Positions 18,295 through 28,226 of a stretch of DNA of 36,006 nt are shown piece by piece (position 1 is the first letter of the stretch; each line of letters opens with the position of its first letter). Source of the stretch: Prorocentrum cordatum (taxonomy: Eukaryota; Sar; Dinophyceae; Prorocentrales; Prorocentraceae); contig CAUYUJ010002764.1 in assembly GCA_963575745.1 (NCBI GenBank), forward strand, positions 50,001-86,006, read 5' to 3'. Below the pieces are notes generated by a model. That model ran no database searches. It worked only from the letters and a program-made list of their open reading frames with translations, and was not told the origin of the DNA. The translations under genes and the position numbers were made by a program.

Positions 18295-18680
18295 CGTGGC
18301 CCCCCGCGCGTCGACGACCGCGACTTTTCCGCGAGAAACCTTGCGAAAAAATCCCGATAGTGACGGCTTCCCAGTACACATTCTCCAGAGAAGCTGCCCT
18401 CCTCGCCCGCGTCCTGGGAGGGGCTCCCGGGGACCAGAAACTGTCGCGAAAAATTCGCGATAGTTTCCCCCTCCGAGCGGCACCTCCCAGAAGCTGCTGC
18501 CTCGGCCCGAGGGGCCCGACCGGGGAAGGAAAACGCTCGCGAAAAAAACGCGAGCGTTTCCCCCTCCGAGCGGGGCCCCCCAGAAACTTCGTCGCCGCGC
18601 GTCGACGACCGCGAATTTTCTGCAAAAAACCTTGCAGAAAATTCGCGATAGTGACGGCTTCCCAAACCCCACGGTTCAGA
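18295..18680. repeat. Cluster of strong hairpins with CGCGAA...TTCGCG arms
   Basis: There are at least four inverted repeats. At 18,440-18,470 GAAACTGTCGCGAA pairs with TTCGCGATAGTTTC (14 bp, one G-T). At 18,531-18,559 AAACGCTCGCG pairs with CGCGAGCGTTT (11 bp, A7 loop). At 18,610-18,647 CGCGAATTTTCTGCAA pairs perfectly with its complement (16 bp, 6-base loop). At 18,319-18,356 a decayed relative of the last is seen. The blocks around 18,297-18,375 and 18,597-18,668 are direct repeats (GCGCGTCGACGACCGCGA ... TAGTGACGGCTTCCC). Paired changes in the arms keep the stems. Confidence 0.75.
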
Positions 18681-18683
18681 AAA

Positions 18684-18785
18684 GCTGGCCCCCTCCGGCC
18701 CCAGCCCCGCCCCGGCCCCCGACCCCGGCCCCGGCCCCGGCCCCGCCCCCGGCCCAGGCCCCGCCCCGGCCCTGGCTCTCTCCTT
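18684..18785. repeat. C-rich (CCCCGG-type) tract, G-rich on minus strand
   Basis: Runs of CCCC separated by GG/GC over about 100 bases make the minus strand a series of GGGG runs, with G-quadruplex potential. It is low complexity, and its translation (GPGPGP) is not evidence of coding. Confidence 0.7.
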
Positions 18786-18954
18786 TCTGTTCGCCTCCTC
18801 CGAGCGCGAACAATGTTTTCCGGCGGCGGCAAACTCCACCGCGCCCCCTCCCGGAGGAGAGAGCGCGCTGAAGCTCGCCGCCGCCAGAAAACAACCCGCC
18901 CCAGCCTCCTCCGAGCGCTGGGGCAGGTAACCGGCCCGTGTCCGGCTGGGACCA

Positions 18955-18994
18955 GCGCTGATCATCTGCCCAAGGAGACTTGGATGATCAGCGC
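18955..18994. repeat. 12-bp perfect inverted repeat with inner stem and GAGA loop
   Basis: GCGCTGATCATC (18,955-18,966) is complementary to GATGATCAGCGC (18,983-18,994). Inside, CAAG-GAGA-CTTG forms a second 4-bp stem with a four-base loop. It is a candidate terminal or regulatory hairpin of the transposon; its role is unknown. Confidence 0.65.
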
Positions 18995-19114
18995 CAGCCC
19001 CGGGGAAGCCTCCTCCGAGCGCCCCCCCCCCAGCCTCCCCCGAGCGCTGGGCCCCGCCTCCTCCGAGCGCGGGCACCCGCATTTCCCCCCCTCCCGGGCG
19101 CAGGAAATATGGGC

Positions 19115-19139
19115 GGGTGGTTAGTTTAAGGTCAACCAC
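19115..19139. repeat. 7-bp hairpin GGTGGTT/AACCACC next to the CG/TG tract
   Basis: GGTGGTT and AACCACC flank an 11-base loop. The layout recalls the GGCGGTAA/TTACCGCC hairpins of the HR families at 24-36 kb, but the sequences are not the same. Confidence 0.4.
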
Positions 19140-19164
19140 CGTAATACCTGGGAGAGAGGGGAGG

Positions 19165-19255
19165 TCGCGCGTGTGCGCGCGTGCGTGGTGTGCGTGCGTG
19201 TTGCGTGTGTGTGTGTGCGTGCGCGTGGCGTGCGCGCGCGTGCGCGCGCGCGCCC
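19165..19255. repeat. Alternating purine-pyrimidine (CG/TG) microsatellite
   Basis: About 90 bases of alternating CG and TG dinucleotides, a classic Z-DNA-prone tract. Its translation (HTHTHT) in the open minus frame argues that this part of the frame is not coding. Confidence 0.8.
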
Positions 19256-19795
19256 GGCGCGGCCGCCCCGCGCCCCCGCTGCCCCGCGCGCGGCGCAGGG
19301 GGCGGCGGGCCGGGCGGGGCGCGCCTGCTTGAGCCGGGGCGCGCGGCGGTCGCCGTCGTCTCGGCGGCGGCGGCAGGCAGCCGCGGCGGCGGTGCCCCTG
19401 CTGCCCCCCCGGCAGCGGCGGCCGCGGCGGCGGCGGCGGCGCCGCCATCATCATCATCGGCCGCCCGCCCTCGTCCTTCCTGCCTCCTCCTTCCCTCCCC
19501 CCTCCCTCCAAACTCTGGCTGCTGCCCCTGATGCCTCCCTTCGGCCGCTCCCCTTGCCGCCCCCTGCTGTCTTCCCCCGTCCCCTTCCTTTTGCTGTTCT
19601 GTCCCGCTCCTTCGTTCGCTCTGCTTCCTCTGCTGCCCCTTCTGCTCTCCCCCTTTCCCTCCCCCCCCTCGCCCTTCTTCTTCCCGTTTTCTTCCGCGTC
19701 TCTGCCCCCTCTGCTGTTCTCTTGTTTTTGTTGCCTTACTTTTTTTGCGAGCCCCGGGTCTTCGCCCCGGGGCCGCCCGAATCCACCCGGGGCCT
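19256..19795. other. Gene-free low-complexity GC/pyrimidine-rich stretch
   Basis: Contains GGC and CAT trinucleotide runs (about 19,360-19,460) followed by a C/T-rich strand-asymmetric tract (about 19,470-19,745). I see no gene, RNA or recognisable site. Confidence 0.5.
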
Positions 19796-20050
19796 TCGCC
19801 CCCGGGCAGACCCAGGCACCGCGCCCCCCCTTCGCGGGAGCCCCCTTCGCAAGAGGCCCCCTTCGTAAGGAGCACCTTCGCACGGGGCCACCTTTGCGGG
19901 AGGCCCCCTTCGGAAAGCCCCCATTCGAGCCCTTCGTAGGGTGCCCCCTCCGTAGGTGCCCCCCTCCGCAGGGGCGCCCCTTCGCGGGGCGCCCTTTCGC
20001 GGGGTGCCCTTCGCAAGGCCGCCTTCGCAAGGGGAAGCCTTTCTCGGGGT
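19796..20050. repeat. Minisatellite of short TTCG-loop hairpins
   Basis: About 14 units of roughly 15-20 bases of the form CCCC-TTCGC-GGGG. The best stem is GGGCGCCCC (19,972-19,980) with loop TTCGC and GGGGCGCCC (19,986-19,994). The arms vary while TTCG stays fixed. Confidence 0.7.
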
Positions 20051-20099
20051 GGGGGGGGCGCAGGGGGGCCCCTCCGCAGCGGGAAGCCGCAGCCGCGGC

Positions 20100-22310
20100 C
20101 TCGGCCGCGGCTGGGGCAAGAAAACCACCGCGAAAAATTCACGGAAATTTTCCCCCCCAGCCACGGCCGCAGCAGCAGCCCCGACCGCGGCCGCGGCCGC
20201 GGCCGGGAGAGGAAAACCACCGCGAAAAAATCGCGATAATTTCCCCCTCCCAGCCACGGCCGCAGCCGCAGCCCCGACCGCAGCCGCGGCCGCGGCTGGA
20301 GGAGGAAAACCACCGCGAATAAATCGCAATAGTTTCCCCCTCCCAGCCGCGACCGCAGCCGCAGACCCGCCCGCAGCCGCGGCCGCGGCCGGGAGAGGAA
20401 AACCATCGCGAAAAATTCGCGATAGGTCCCCCCTCCCAGCCACGGCCGCAGACGCAGCCCCGACCGCAGCCGCGGCCGCGGCCGGGAGAAGAAAACCACA
20501 GCGAAAAAATGGCAATTTCCCCCCATCCCAGCCGCGGCCGCAGCCGCAGCCCCGACCGCAGCCGCGGCCAAGAAAAGAAAACCACCGCGAAAAATTCCCG
20601 ATAGCTCCCCCCTCCCAGCCACGGCCGCAGCCACAGCCCCGACCGCAGCCGCGGCCGCAGCCGGGAAAAGAAAACCACCGCGAAAAATTCGCGATAGTTT
20701 CCCCCTCCCAGCCACGGCCGCAGCCGCAGCCCCGACCGCAGCCGCGGCCGCGGCCGCGGCCGGGAAAACCACCGCGAAAAATTCGCGATAGCTTCCCCCT
20801 CCCAGCCACGCAGCCGCGGCCGCAGCCGCAGCCCCGACCGCAGCCGCGGCCGGGAAAAGAAAACCACCGCGAAAAATTCGCGATAGTTTCCCCCTCCCAG
20901 CCACGGCCGCAGCCGCAGCCCCGACCGCAGCCGCGGCCGCGGCCGGGAAAAGAAAACCACCGCGAAAAACTTCGCGATAGTTTCCCCCTCCCAGCCACGG
21001 CCGCAGCCGCAGCCCCGACCGCAGCCGCGGCCGCGGCCGGGAGAAGAAAACCACCGCGAAAAATTCGCGATAGTTTCCCCCTCCCAGCCGCGGCCGCAGC
21101 CGCAGCCCCGACCGCAGCCGCGCGGCCGCGGCCGGGAAAACCACCGCGAAAAATTCGCGATAGGTCCCCCTCCCAGCCACGGCCGCAGCCACAGCCCCGA
21201 CCGCAGCCCGGCCGCGGCCGCGAGAAGAAAACCCACCGCGAAAAATTCGCGATAGTTCCCCCTCCCAGCCACGGCCGCAGCCGCAGCCCCGACCGCGCGG
21301 CCGCGGCCGCGGCCGCGAGGAGAAAACCACCGCGAAAAAATCGCGATAGTCCCCCTCCCCCTCCCAGCACGGCCGCCACCGCCGCCCGAGCCACGGCAGC
21401 CGCGGCCGCGCCGGGAGAAGAAAACCACCGCGAAAAATTCGCGATAGTTCCCCCCTCCCAGCCGCGGCCGCAGCCACAGCCCCGACCGCAGCCGCGACCG
21501 GGAAAAGAAAACTACCGCGAAAAATTCGCGATAGTTTCCCCCTCCCAGCCACGGCCGCAGCCGCAGCCCCGACCGCAGCCGCGGCCGCGGCCGGGAGAAG
21601 AAAACCACCGCGAAAAATTCGCCATAGTTTCCCCCTCCCAGCCACGGCCGCAGCCGCAGCCCCGACCTGCGCAGCCGCGGCCGCGGCCGGGAGAAGAAAA
21701 CAACCGCGAATAATTCGCGATAGTTTCCCCCTCCCAGCCACGGCCGCAGCCGCAGCCCCGACGGCAGCCGCGGCCGCGGCCGCGAGAAGAAAACCACCGC
21801 AAAAAATTCGCGATAGTTTCCCCCTTCCAGCGGCGGCCGCAGCCGCAGCCCCGACCGCAGCCGCGGCCGCGGCTGGGAGAAGAAAACCACCGCGAAAAAT
21901 TCGCGATAATTTCCCCCTTCCCAGCCGCGGCAGCAGCCACTGCCGCGGCCGCGGCCGCGGCCGCGGCTGGAAGAAGAAAACCACCGCGAAAAAATCGCGA
22001 TAGTTTCCCCCTCCCAGCCACAGCCGCAGCCGCAGCCGCAGACGCAGCCGTGGCCGCGGCCGGGAGAAGAAAACCACCGCGAATAAATAACGATAGTTTC
22101 CCCCTCCCAGCCACGGCCGCAGCCGCATCCCCGACTGCAGATAGTTCCCCCCCCAGCGGCGGCCGCAGCCGCAGCCCCGACCGCAGCCGCGGCGGTGACT
22201 GGACAAGGAAGACCACCGCGAAAAAATCGCGATAGTGCCCCCCCTCCCAGCCGCGGCAGCAGCCACTGCCGCAGCCGCCGCCGCGGCTGGGAGAGAAACC
22301 ACCGCCAAAA
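20100..22310. repeat. Satellite array, ~24 copies of a ~90-95 bp unit with a CGCGAAAAATTCGCG hairpin
   Basis: Each unit has AAAACCACCGCGAAAAATT then CGCGATAGTTTCCCCCTCCC, followed by a GC-rich part of CCGCAGCCGCAGCCCCGACC and GCGGCCGCGGCC words. Arms CGCGAA and TTCGCG give a 6-bp stem around AAA, extended weakly outward by AAAC/GTTT. Units decay at both edges (20,100-20,140 and 22,120-22,310). Long open frames on both strands come from the repeat and encode only GRG, PRPRP or REFFAVVF-type repeats; I do not call them genes. Confidence 0.9.
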
Positions 22311-22735
22311 ATTCAACTCCGCCACACAATACACTTTCTTCGTTGTTGTCCCTTTCTCCTCCATCCCCAGAACCGCTGAGTGTGATCAGCGGTCGCCGGT
22401 ACTTCTGACCGACTCAGTCCTCCATTCCGGTTCTAGTGACCGGCCAGGAGGTTGGCTCTGGCGGCTGCGAACCCTCAACAGGCTAGACATCACCAGAAAA
22501 TAATCTCATCGGCCCCAGCACTAAAGTGGGCACCGAATCCTAGACTACTTCCAGCGACCGCTTGCCTCAGGAACGACTTACTTCCCGCTCTGGCCCTGGC
22601 GTCTTTAGGGACTCTCGCGCCACATGGTCTTTCTTGGCATTCAGCCCTATGACCATGTGACTATGTCCCAGGGGCGACGTGAGGCCCCAGCAGTAGTGGC
22701 AACTGCCCGTACCACCAGTTTGGACGACTGGCCGC
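22311..22735. other. Mostly unique spacer, no gene seen
   Basis: Single-copy-looking DNA with one small hairpin, CCGCTGA (22,373-22,379) with TCAGCGG (22,385-22,391). Short open frames have no recognisable domain. Confidence 0.5.
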
Positions 22736-22738
22736 GCC

Positions 22739-22880
22739 ACCGGTTCTTGGGTCCGGTCTCCCGCCAGTTCTTGGGATGGTCGCCCGCCAGTTCTTGGGAT
22801 GGTCGCCCCTTCGGAATTTGGGTCCGGTGCCCGCCAGTTCTTGGGATGGTCGCCCGCCAGTTATCGGGTTGGTCGCCCAT
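22739..22880 (+). repeat. Short tandem repeat, 23-bp unit CCGCCAGTTCTTGGGATGG
   Basis: Four good copies and one decayed copy of CGCCAGTTCTTGGGATGGT plus CGCC, arranged as a duplicated block of about 70 bases that begins TTGGGTCCGGT. Confidence 0.8.
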
Positions 22881-22976
22881 GGATTGGGATTTCTCCCCTC
22901 ACGTGTGTGCCGAGCAGTTTCATGACATGCTCAGGTCGGAAATTAAAACATATTTTTACACAAGCGCAACTCCACA

Positions 22977-23818
22977 CAGCCGCGGCCACGGCCACGGCCA
23001 CAGCCACGGCCACGGACAGGGCCACGGCCACGGGCACGACCACGACCACGGCCACGGCCACGGCCACGGCCACGACCACGGCCACGCCCACGGCCACGGC
23101 CACGACCACGGCACGACCACGGCCACGGCCACGGCCACGGCCACGGCCACGACCACGGCCAAGGCCACCGCCACGGCCACGGCCGCGGCCACGGCCACGA
23201 CCACGACCACGGCCACGGCGACGGCCACGGCCACGGCCACGGCCACGACCACGGCCACGGCCACGGCCAAAGCCACGCCCACGGCCACGGCCACGACCAC
23301 GGCCACGGCCACGGCCACAGCCACGGCACGGCGACGGCCACGGCCACGGCCACGGCCACGGCCACGGCCACGGCCACGGCCACGGCCACGACCACGGCCA
23401 CGGCCACAGACACGGCACAGCCACGGCCACGGCGACGGCCACACCATGGCCACGGCCACGGCCACGGCCACGGCCATGGCCACGGCCACGGCCACGCCAC
23501 AGCCACGGCCAGGGCCACGAAAACAGCGACGGCACGGCGACAGCCACGGCCACGGCCACACCACGGCCACGGCCACGGCCACGGCCACTGCCACGGCCAC
23601 GGCCACGACCACGGCCACGGCCTCACCCTCGGTCACGGCCAGGGCACAGCCACCGCCACGGTCACGGCACAGCCACGGTCACGGCCACGGTCACCCACAC
23701 GGCCACGGTCACGGCGAAAGCCCACAGCCACGGCCACAGTCACGACCACAGCCACAGAAATAGCCACGGCCACAACACGGCCACGGCCACGGCCACAAGC
23801 AACGACAACGGCTACGGC
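22977..23818 (+). repeat. Hexanucleotide array (CACGGC)n, ~840 bp
   Basis: About 130 copies of CACGGC with scattered A/T changes, densest from 22,980 to 23,640 and increasingly interrupted to 23,818. No frame contains frequent stops, giving apparent His-Gly, Thr-Ala, Arg-Pro, Val-Ala and Trp-Pro polymers; these are not genes. Confidence 0.95.
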
Positions 23819-23819
23819 A

Positions 23820-24150
23820 AGCAAACCGACACGCTTCACACAGCAGCGGGCGAACCGACATCCAGCGAAGCTTCAGACAGATTTGACACAGCAGCGGGCA
23901 AACCAACACGCTTGACACAGCAGCGGGAGAACGAACACCCAGCGAAGCTTCAAACAGACACGCTTGAGACAGCAGCGGGCAAACTAACAGACTTAACACA
24001 GCAGCGGGCGAACCGACATCCAGCGAAGCTTCAAACAGATACGCTTGACACAGCAGCGCGCAAACTGCTTGACACAGCAGCGGGCGAACCGACACCTAGC
24101 GAAGCCTTAAAGAGATACGCTTGACACAGCAGCAGACAACGGACACGTTC
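23820..24150 (+). repeat. Tandem array of TTGACACAGCAGCGGGC units
   Basis: About nine copies of a core GACACAGCAGCGGGC, alternating with CGAAGCTTCAAACAGATAC segments to give a higher-order unit of about 60-110 bases. It marks the end of the GC-rich half of the window. Confidence 0.85.
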
Positions 24151-24172
24151 GACATAGTGTCGCGCAAATGTT

Positions 24173-24314
24173 GTTCCCCGTAGACTTTTGATAGCAATAA
24201 TGCAGCTAGAGCCCTGAGAATTGCACCATCGAACGCGCCATGCTCGACTGCACAGAATAAAAATCTAGATTGAAGAAACGAATTTCAAAATCTCACAGAA
24301 TCTTCGAAAAACCG
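24173..24314 (+). repeat. Fragment of a divergent HR1-like repeat, interrupted by HR1 copy 1
   Basis: Matches 24,918-25,058 closely (AGAGCCCT, TTGCACCATCGAA, TCTTC-AAAAACCGAC) and stops exactly where HR1 copy 1 begins. Confidence 0.7.
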
Positions 24315-24317
24315 ACT

Positions 24318-24716
24318 GGCGCCGGCGGTGAACCGTCAACCTGGTCACCGCCGGGAACCTCGTAGAGCTCCTTTCACGCGTAAGAGTGCTCAGAGTCACA
24401 AGAGAGAGCTTCTGGAAGCATTTCTCGAAAAAAAGGGAAAAATTGATTTTTTTCGTGTCGACATGAAGATGGTTCCGCCAAGTGTTTTGATAGTAGAAGT
24501 GCGCCTACAGAGCTCATACTGAGGGAGAGAGGCGCTCATACTCGTTTACAGGTGCGAAAAAATCTGCTTTCTCAAAATGAATTGTCAAATATCTTTCAAA
24601 AAATTGCAAAACCACCCAAAAGTTATCACTTTGTCCTTTCTGGCCGCGTCGACCAACTAGCTCCATCCCGCGCCGAAACTCCTCTAGCTCATCGATGCCG
24701 AAGAGCTCTACGAGGT
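24318..24716 (+). repeat. HR1 element copy 1 (complete, ~399 bp)
   Basis: Begins GGCGCCGGCGGTGAACC, whose GGCGGTGA arm pairs with TCACCGCC. Then ACCTCGTAGAGCTC, an A/T-rich body, and the 3' end GAGCTCTACGAGGT, a perfect 14-bp inverted partner of the 5' repeat. It is flanked by ACT on both sides. No coding function is seen. Confidence 0.85.
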
Positions 24717-24777
24717 ACTAGCTCCAGCCTGTCGCCGAATTCCTCTATCTCTCATACCATGAGAGGTACTGGGGCCC

Positions 24778-25160
24778 GACGGTAAACCGTCAACCAGGTT
24801 ACCGCCGGGACCCTCGTAGAGCTCTCAATAGGTGAGATCCGAGATAAGAGCAGAAAAACGTTTTGAATACCAGCTTGAAAAATAAAGAAATCTTCTTTTC
24901 CGTAGTACAGAATACTGGTTCCCCGCAGTCTTTTGATCGATACAATGTAGCTAGAGCCCTAAGGATTGCACCATCGAAAGCGCCAGAATTCACTACATAG
25001 ATTAAAAATTCGAATTCACAAAACGAATTTCGAAATCTCTCGCTATCTTCCAAAAACCGACCCCAGGTTACCACATTGTCCGTGCGGGCCGGGTCGGCCA
25101 ACTAGCTGCACCCGCGCCCGAATTCCTCTAGCTCATCGATGTCGAAGAGCTCTACGAGGT
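24778..25160 (+). repeat. Divergent HR1-like element
   Basis: Head hairpin CGGTAA/TTACCG, CCTCGTAGAGCTC at 24,812, and tail GAGCTCTACGAGGT at about 25,147-25,160. The internal body matches the fragment at 24,173-24,314 rather than standard HR1. Confidence 0.7.
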
Positions 25161-25204
25161 ACTTCAAGTTACCACATTGTCCGTCCGGGCCGGGTGGGCG
25201 AACC
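25161..25204 (+). repeat. HR1 3' fragment
   Basis: Short piece with TTACCACATTGTCCG, as in the 3' part of HR1 elements. Confidence 0.5.
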
Positions 25205-26246
25205 GGGCGGCGGCGGTAAACCGTCAACCTTGGTTACCGCCGGGGGACTCGTAGAGCTTCCTGACAGTATATAATGTGGAAAAAATCCAAAGAACGACTA
25301 GTTTTTTCAGCCCAAGCGATTCCAGACCTCCCAAGATGACTCTAACCAAAAAACAAACAGTTTCGCAACCCAGTTCGAGTATCGAACCGAGCCAGACCTC
25401 TGAAGGCGACAGGCGGGCGCGTCCGCTGTCTACGAACCCACTCATGTGACTCCCAGTATAGCCCGAGGTAAGTGCAGAAAACCGACAGTATCGACTCGAT
25501 GATAGAATAGCTTTGCGGGTCTAGTTCGAGCAGCAGACCGAGTTCCGAGCTCTCGAAGCGACCAACAGACGCGCCTGATGTGAGCAAATCGATATCTGTG
25601 ACCCGCAGCACTGTAGCTCTTCCCCAGCACGAGTTGAGTGCAGAAAATTGAGAGCACGTCTCAAGATGATTCGAACAATACGAAAAGTTTGCGAACCTAG
25701 CTCGGGCAGCAGGCCGAGTTCTGAGCTCTTGGTCCAATAGACAAACGCGACTGATGATTCCCCATCGATGTCTGTGACAATGAGCCCTGTAGCTGCCTCA
25801 TAGCTCGAGTTAAGTAGAGAAAACCGACAGCACCTGTCGGGATGACTCTAATAATACGAATAGGTTGGCGACCCTAGCTCGGCTAGCAGACCGAGTTCAG
25901 ACCTCTGGATTCAACAGGCGAACGCGCCTGATAATTCTGAATGCGATAGGTGTGCTTACCAGCTCTGTAGCTGCCCTACAGCTCGAGTTAAGTACAAAAT
26001 ACCTACAACGCATATCAAGATGACTCGAAACGACCGATCCCGCCAGTGTGCTTTTCGGCAGTAAAAGGTACCCGATCGAGCTGAGATCAAGATGGCGAGC
26101 GGAAATAAGATCGAATATCACGGGAAGAAAAACTAGAGCTCCAACGAATTCTCAAATTTCGAGGACAAATTTTTCAACCGACCAAAAGTTGTGAAAAGTT
26201 CAGTTCTTTTTTTTCGAGCCAACTAGCTCTCCAGCACTGCGGAACT
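25205..26246 (+). repeat. HR2 element copy A, main part
   Basis: Head hairpin (GGCGGTAA/TTACCGCC), then GGACTCGTAGAGCTTCC, a TATATAATGTGG segment, about four 175-bp satellite monomers (starts near 25,330, 25,494, 25,667 and 25,844), the constant segment CCCGATCGAGCTGAGATCAAG and part of the 3' tail. Interrupted at GGA-ACT (26,244-26,246) by the element at 26,247-27,416; its tail resumes at 27,420. Confidence 0.8.
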
Positions 26247-27416
26247 GGGCGCCGGCGGTAAACCGTCAACCTGGTTACCGCCGGGGACCTCGTACAGCTC
26301 GTTTCTCGCCCAGCTCCTCTGGACACGTGAAGCAAGCTTAAGCGAGAGCCAAAAAACTCTAAAAAATCGATCGCGTACGAATAGTTTTGCGGACTTAGCT
26401 CGAGAAGCAGACTCTGTTCAGAGCTCTAGATGCTTCAGCCAAACGCCCTTGATGATTCTGTATCGGTTTCTGTGCGTACCACCTCTGTAGCTGTGCTACA
26501 GCTAGAGTTAAGTGCAGAATACCGACAGCGCCTCTAAAGAGAACTTGAGAAATACGAATAGCGTTCTGGACCTAGCTCGACTAGCAGAACGAGTTCGGGC
26601 CTCTCGATGCAACAGACGCAAGCGCCTGGTGATACTGAATCAGTTTAGTTGCGTACCAGCTCTGTAGCTCCTCTGAATCTTGAGTTGAGTACAGAAAACC
26701 GGCATCACTGGTGAAGATGACTTTTACGGACCTAGCTCGAGTAGCAGACCGAGTTCAGGCCTCTGGATGCAACAGGCGAACGCGCCTGATCATTCTGAAT
26801 CGTTTTCTGTAAGCATCAGCTCTGTAGCTCTCGAAGTCTCGAGTTAAGTACAGAAAACCGTGAACGCGTGTCAAGATGACTCGGAACGCAGTTGGTTTCC
26901 AGCAAGTCTTTTGAAAGTAATATTGCAGCTACAGACCTGAGAATTCAACTGGCAGACGCGGCATACCCCACTACACGTGAGAAGGAAAATACTGGTTCTC
27001 AAAATGAATCAAAATCAAAGCAAAGCCAATCCAAGGTCGGCCAACTAGCTCCATCGACGCCGAAGAGCTCTACGAGATATGTTTGGACTGCCAACGTAAA
27101 CTCGGTCCCTGGCTTCGCTCGGGAGAATTTTTCGACGCAATGAACTGAGAATTTGTGAGGTAACTTCTGTAATGCCAAGCTTCGCTCTGCGCAAATAGCA
27201 GCCCAAACGAATTGTTAGAACTGCAAAATCGGCTAAGCCAAGCCGCGGAAGGTATGATCGCGTCGCTTTTTGACATTTCGCCAACTAGTTCCAGCCTGTC
27301 GCCGAATTCCTCTCGCTCTTCTACCATTAGAGCTCTACGAGGCATTCTACGAGTCACTAGCTTCACCCCGCGCCCGAATTCCCCTAGCTCATCGATGACG
27401 AAGAGCTCTACGAGGT
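26247..27416 (+). repeat. Third hairpin-headed element (HR3), inserted in HR2 copy A
   Basis: Starts GGGCGCCGGCGGTAAACC with a GGTTACCGCC arm, has ACCTCGTACAGCTC, three or four satellite monomers (26,370-26,880), an unmatched segment (26,890-27,200) and two HR1-type tails ending GAGCTCTACGAGGT at 27,416. It looks like a chimera: satellite body with HR1-type ends. Confidence 0.7.
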
Positions 27417-27419
27417 ACT

Positions 27420-27459
27420 CTTGGGCTTCCAGCAACTAGCTTGGGAAAGCTCTACGAGT
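27420..27459 (+). repeat. HR2 copy A, resumed 3' tail
   Basis: CTTGGGCTTCCAGCAACTAG through AGCTCTACGAGT matches the tail of complete HR2 elements (33,968-34,010) and continues precisely from the break at 26,246. Confidence 0.7.
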
Positions 27460-27496
27460 CAAGTTATCACATCCTTTTCTGGTCGGCTCGACCAAT

Positions 27497-27828
27497 GGCG
27501 CCGGCGGTGAACCGTCAACCTGGTCACCGCCGAGAACCTCGTAGAGCTCCTTCCACGCGAAAGAGTGCTCAGAGTCGAAAAGAAGAGCTTCTCGAAGCAT
27601 TTCTTAGACAAAGAAAAAAATAGATGTTTCGTATCGACATGAAGATGGTTGCTCCAAGAGTTTTGATAGTAAAAGTGCGCCTACAAAGCTCATACTAAGA
27701 CAGAGAGACCCTCATAGCCGTTCACAGGTGCAAAAAATCTGCTTTCTCAAAATAAATGGTCAAATATCTTTCAAAAGATCGCAAAACCACCCAAAAGTTA
27801 TCACTTTGTCCGCCTCGGCCGGGTTGAT
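27497..27828 (+). repeat. HR1 copy 2, 3'-truncated
   Basis: Standard head and body; lacks the 60-bp tail because the next HR1 begins at 27,829. Its own head interrupts an older HR1 piece (27,460-27,494) at GACCA. Confidence 0.8.
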
Positions 27829-28225
27829 GGCGCCGGCGGTAAACCGTCAACCTGGTCACCGCCGGGAACCTCGTAGAGCTCCTTTCACGCGAAAGAGTGC
27901 TCAGAGTCGAAAGGGAGAGCTTCTCGAAGCATTTCTTAACAAAAGAGAAAAATTGATGTTTTCGTGTCGACATGAAGATGGTTGCTCCAAGTGTTTTGAT
28001 AGTAAAAGTGCGCCTAGAAAGCTCATACTAAGACAGAGAGACCCTCATAGCCGTTTACAGGTGCGAAAAATCTGCTTTCTCAAAATAAATGGTCAAATAT
28101 CTTTCAAAAAATCTCAAAACCACCCAAAAGTTATCACTTTGTCCGCCTCGGCCGGGTCGACCAACTAGCTCCACCCCGCGCCGGAATTCCTCTAGCTCAT
28201 CGATGCCGAAGAGCTCTACGAGGTA
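27829..28225 (+). repeat. HR1 copy 3 (complete)
   Basis: Head with GTAA on one arm and TCAC on the other (unpaired variant), body, and tail ending GAGCTCTACGAGGTAC. Confidence 0.85.
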
Positions 28226-28226
28226 C

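Noticed and set aside
18090-20030. Upstream extension of the Rep frame
   Set aside because: The farthest possible start is TTG, and the extension translates microsatellites (HTHT, GPGP) and minisatellite units, so openness reflects repeats and not coding.
19132-22364. Open frames of 500-1,000 codons on both strands over the satellite
   Set aside because: They are translations of a ~90-bp repeat; several frames are open at once and none has a domain.
22977-24124. His-Gly, Thr-Ala or Trp-Pro polymer proteins
   Set aside because: Pure products of the CACGGC hexamer and the following tandem array.
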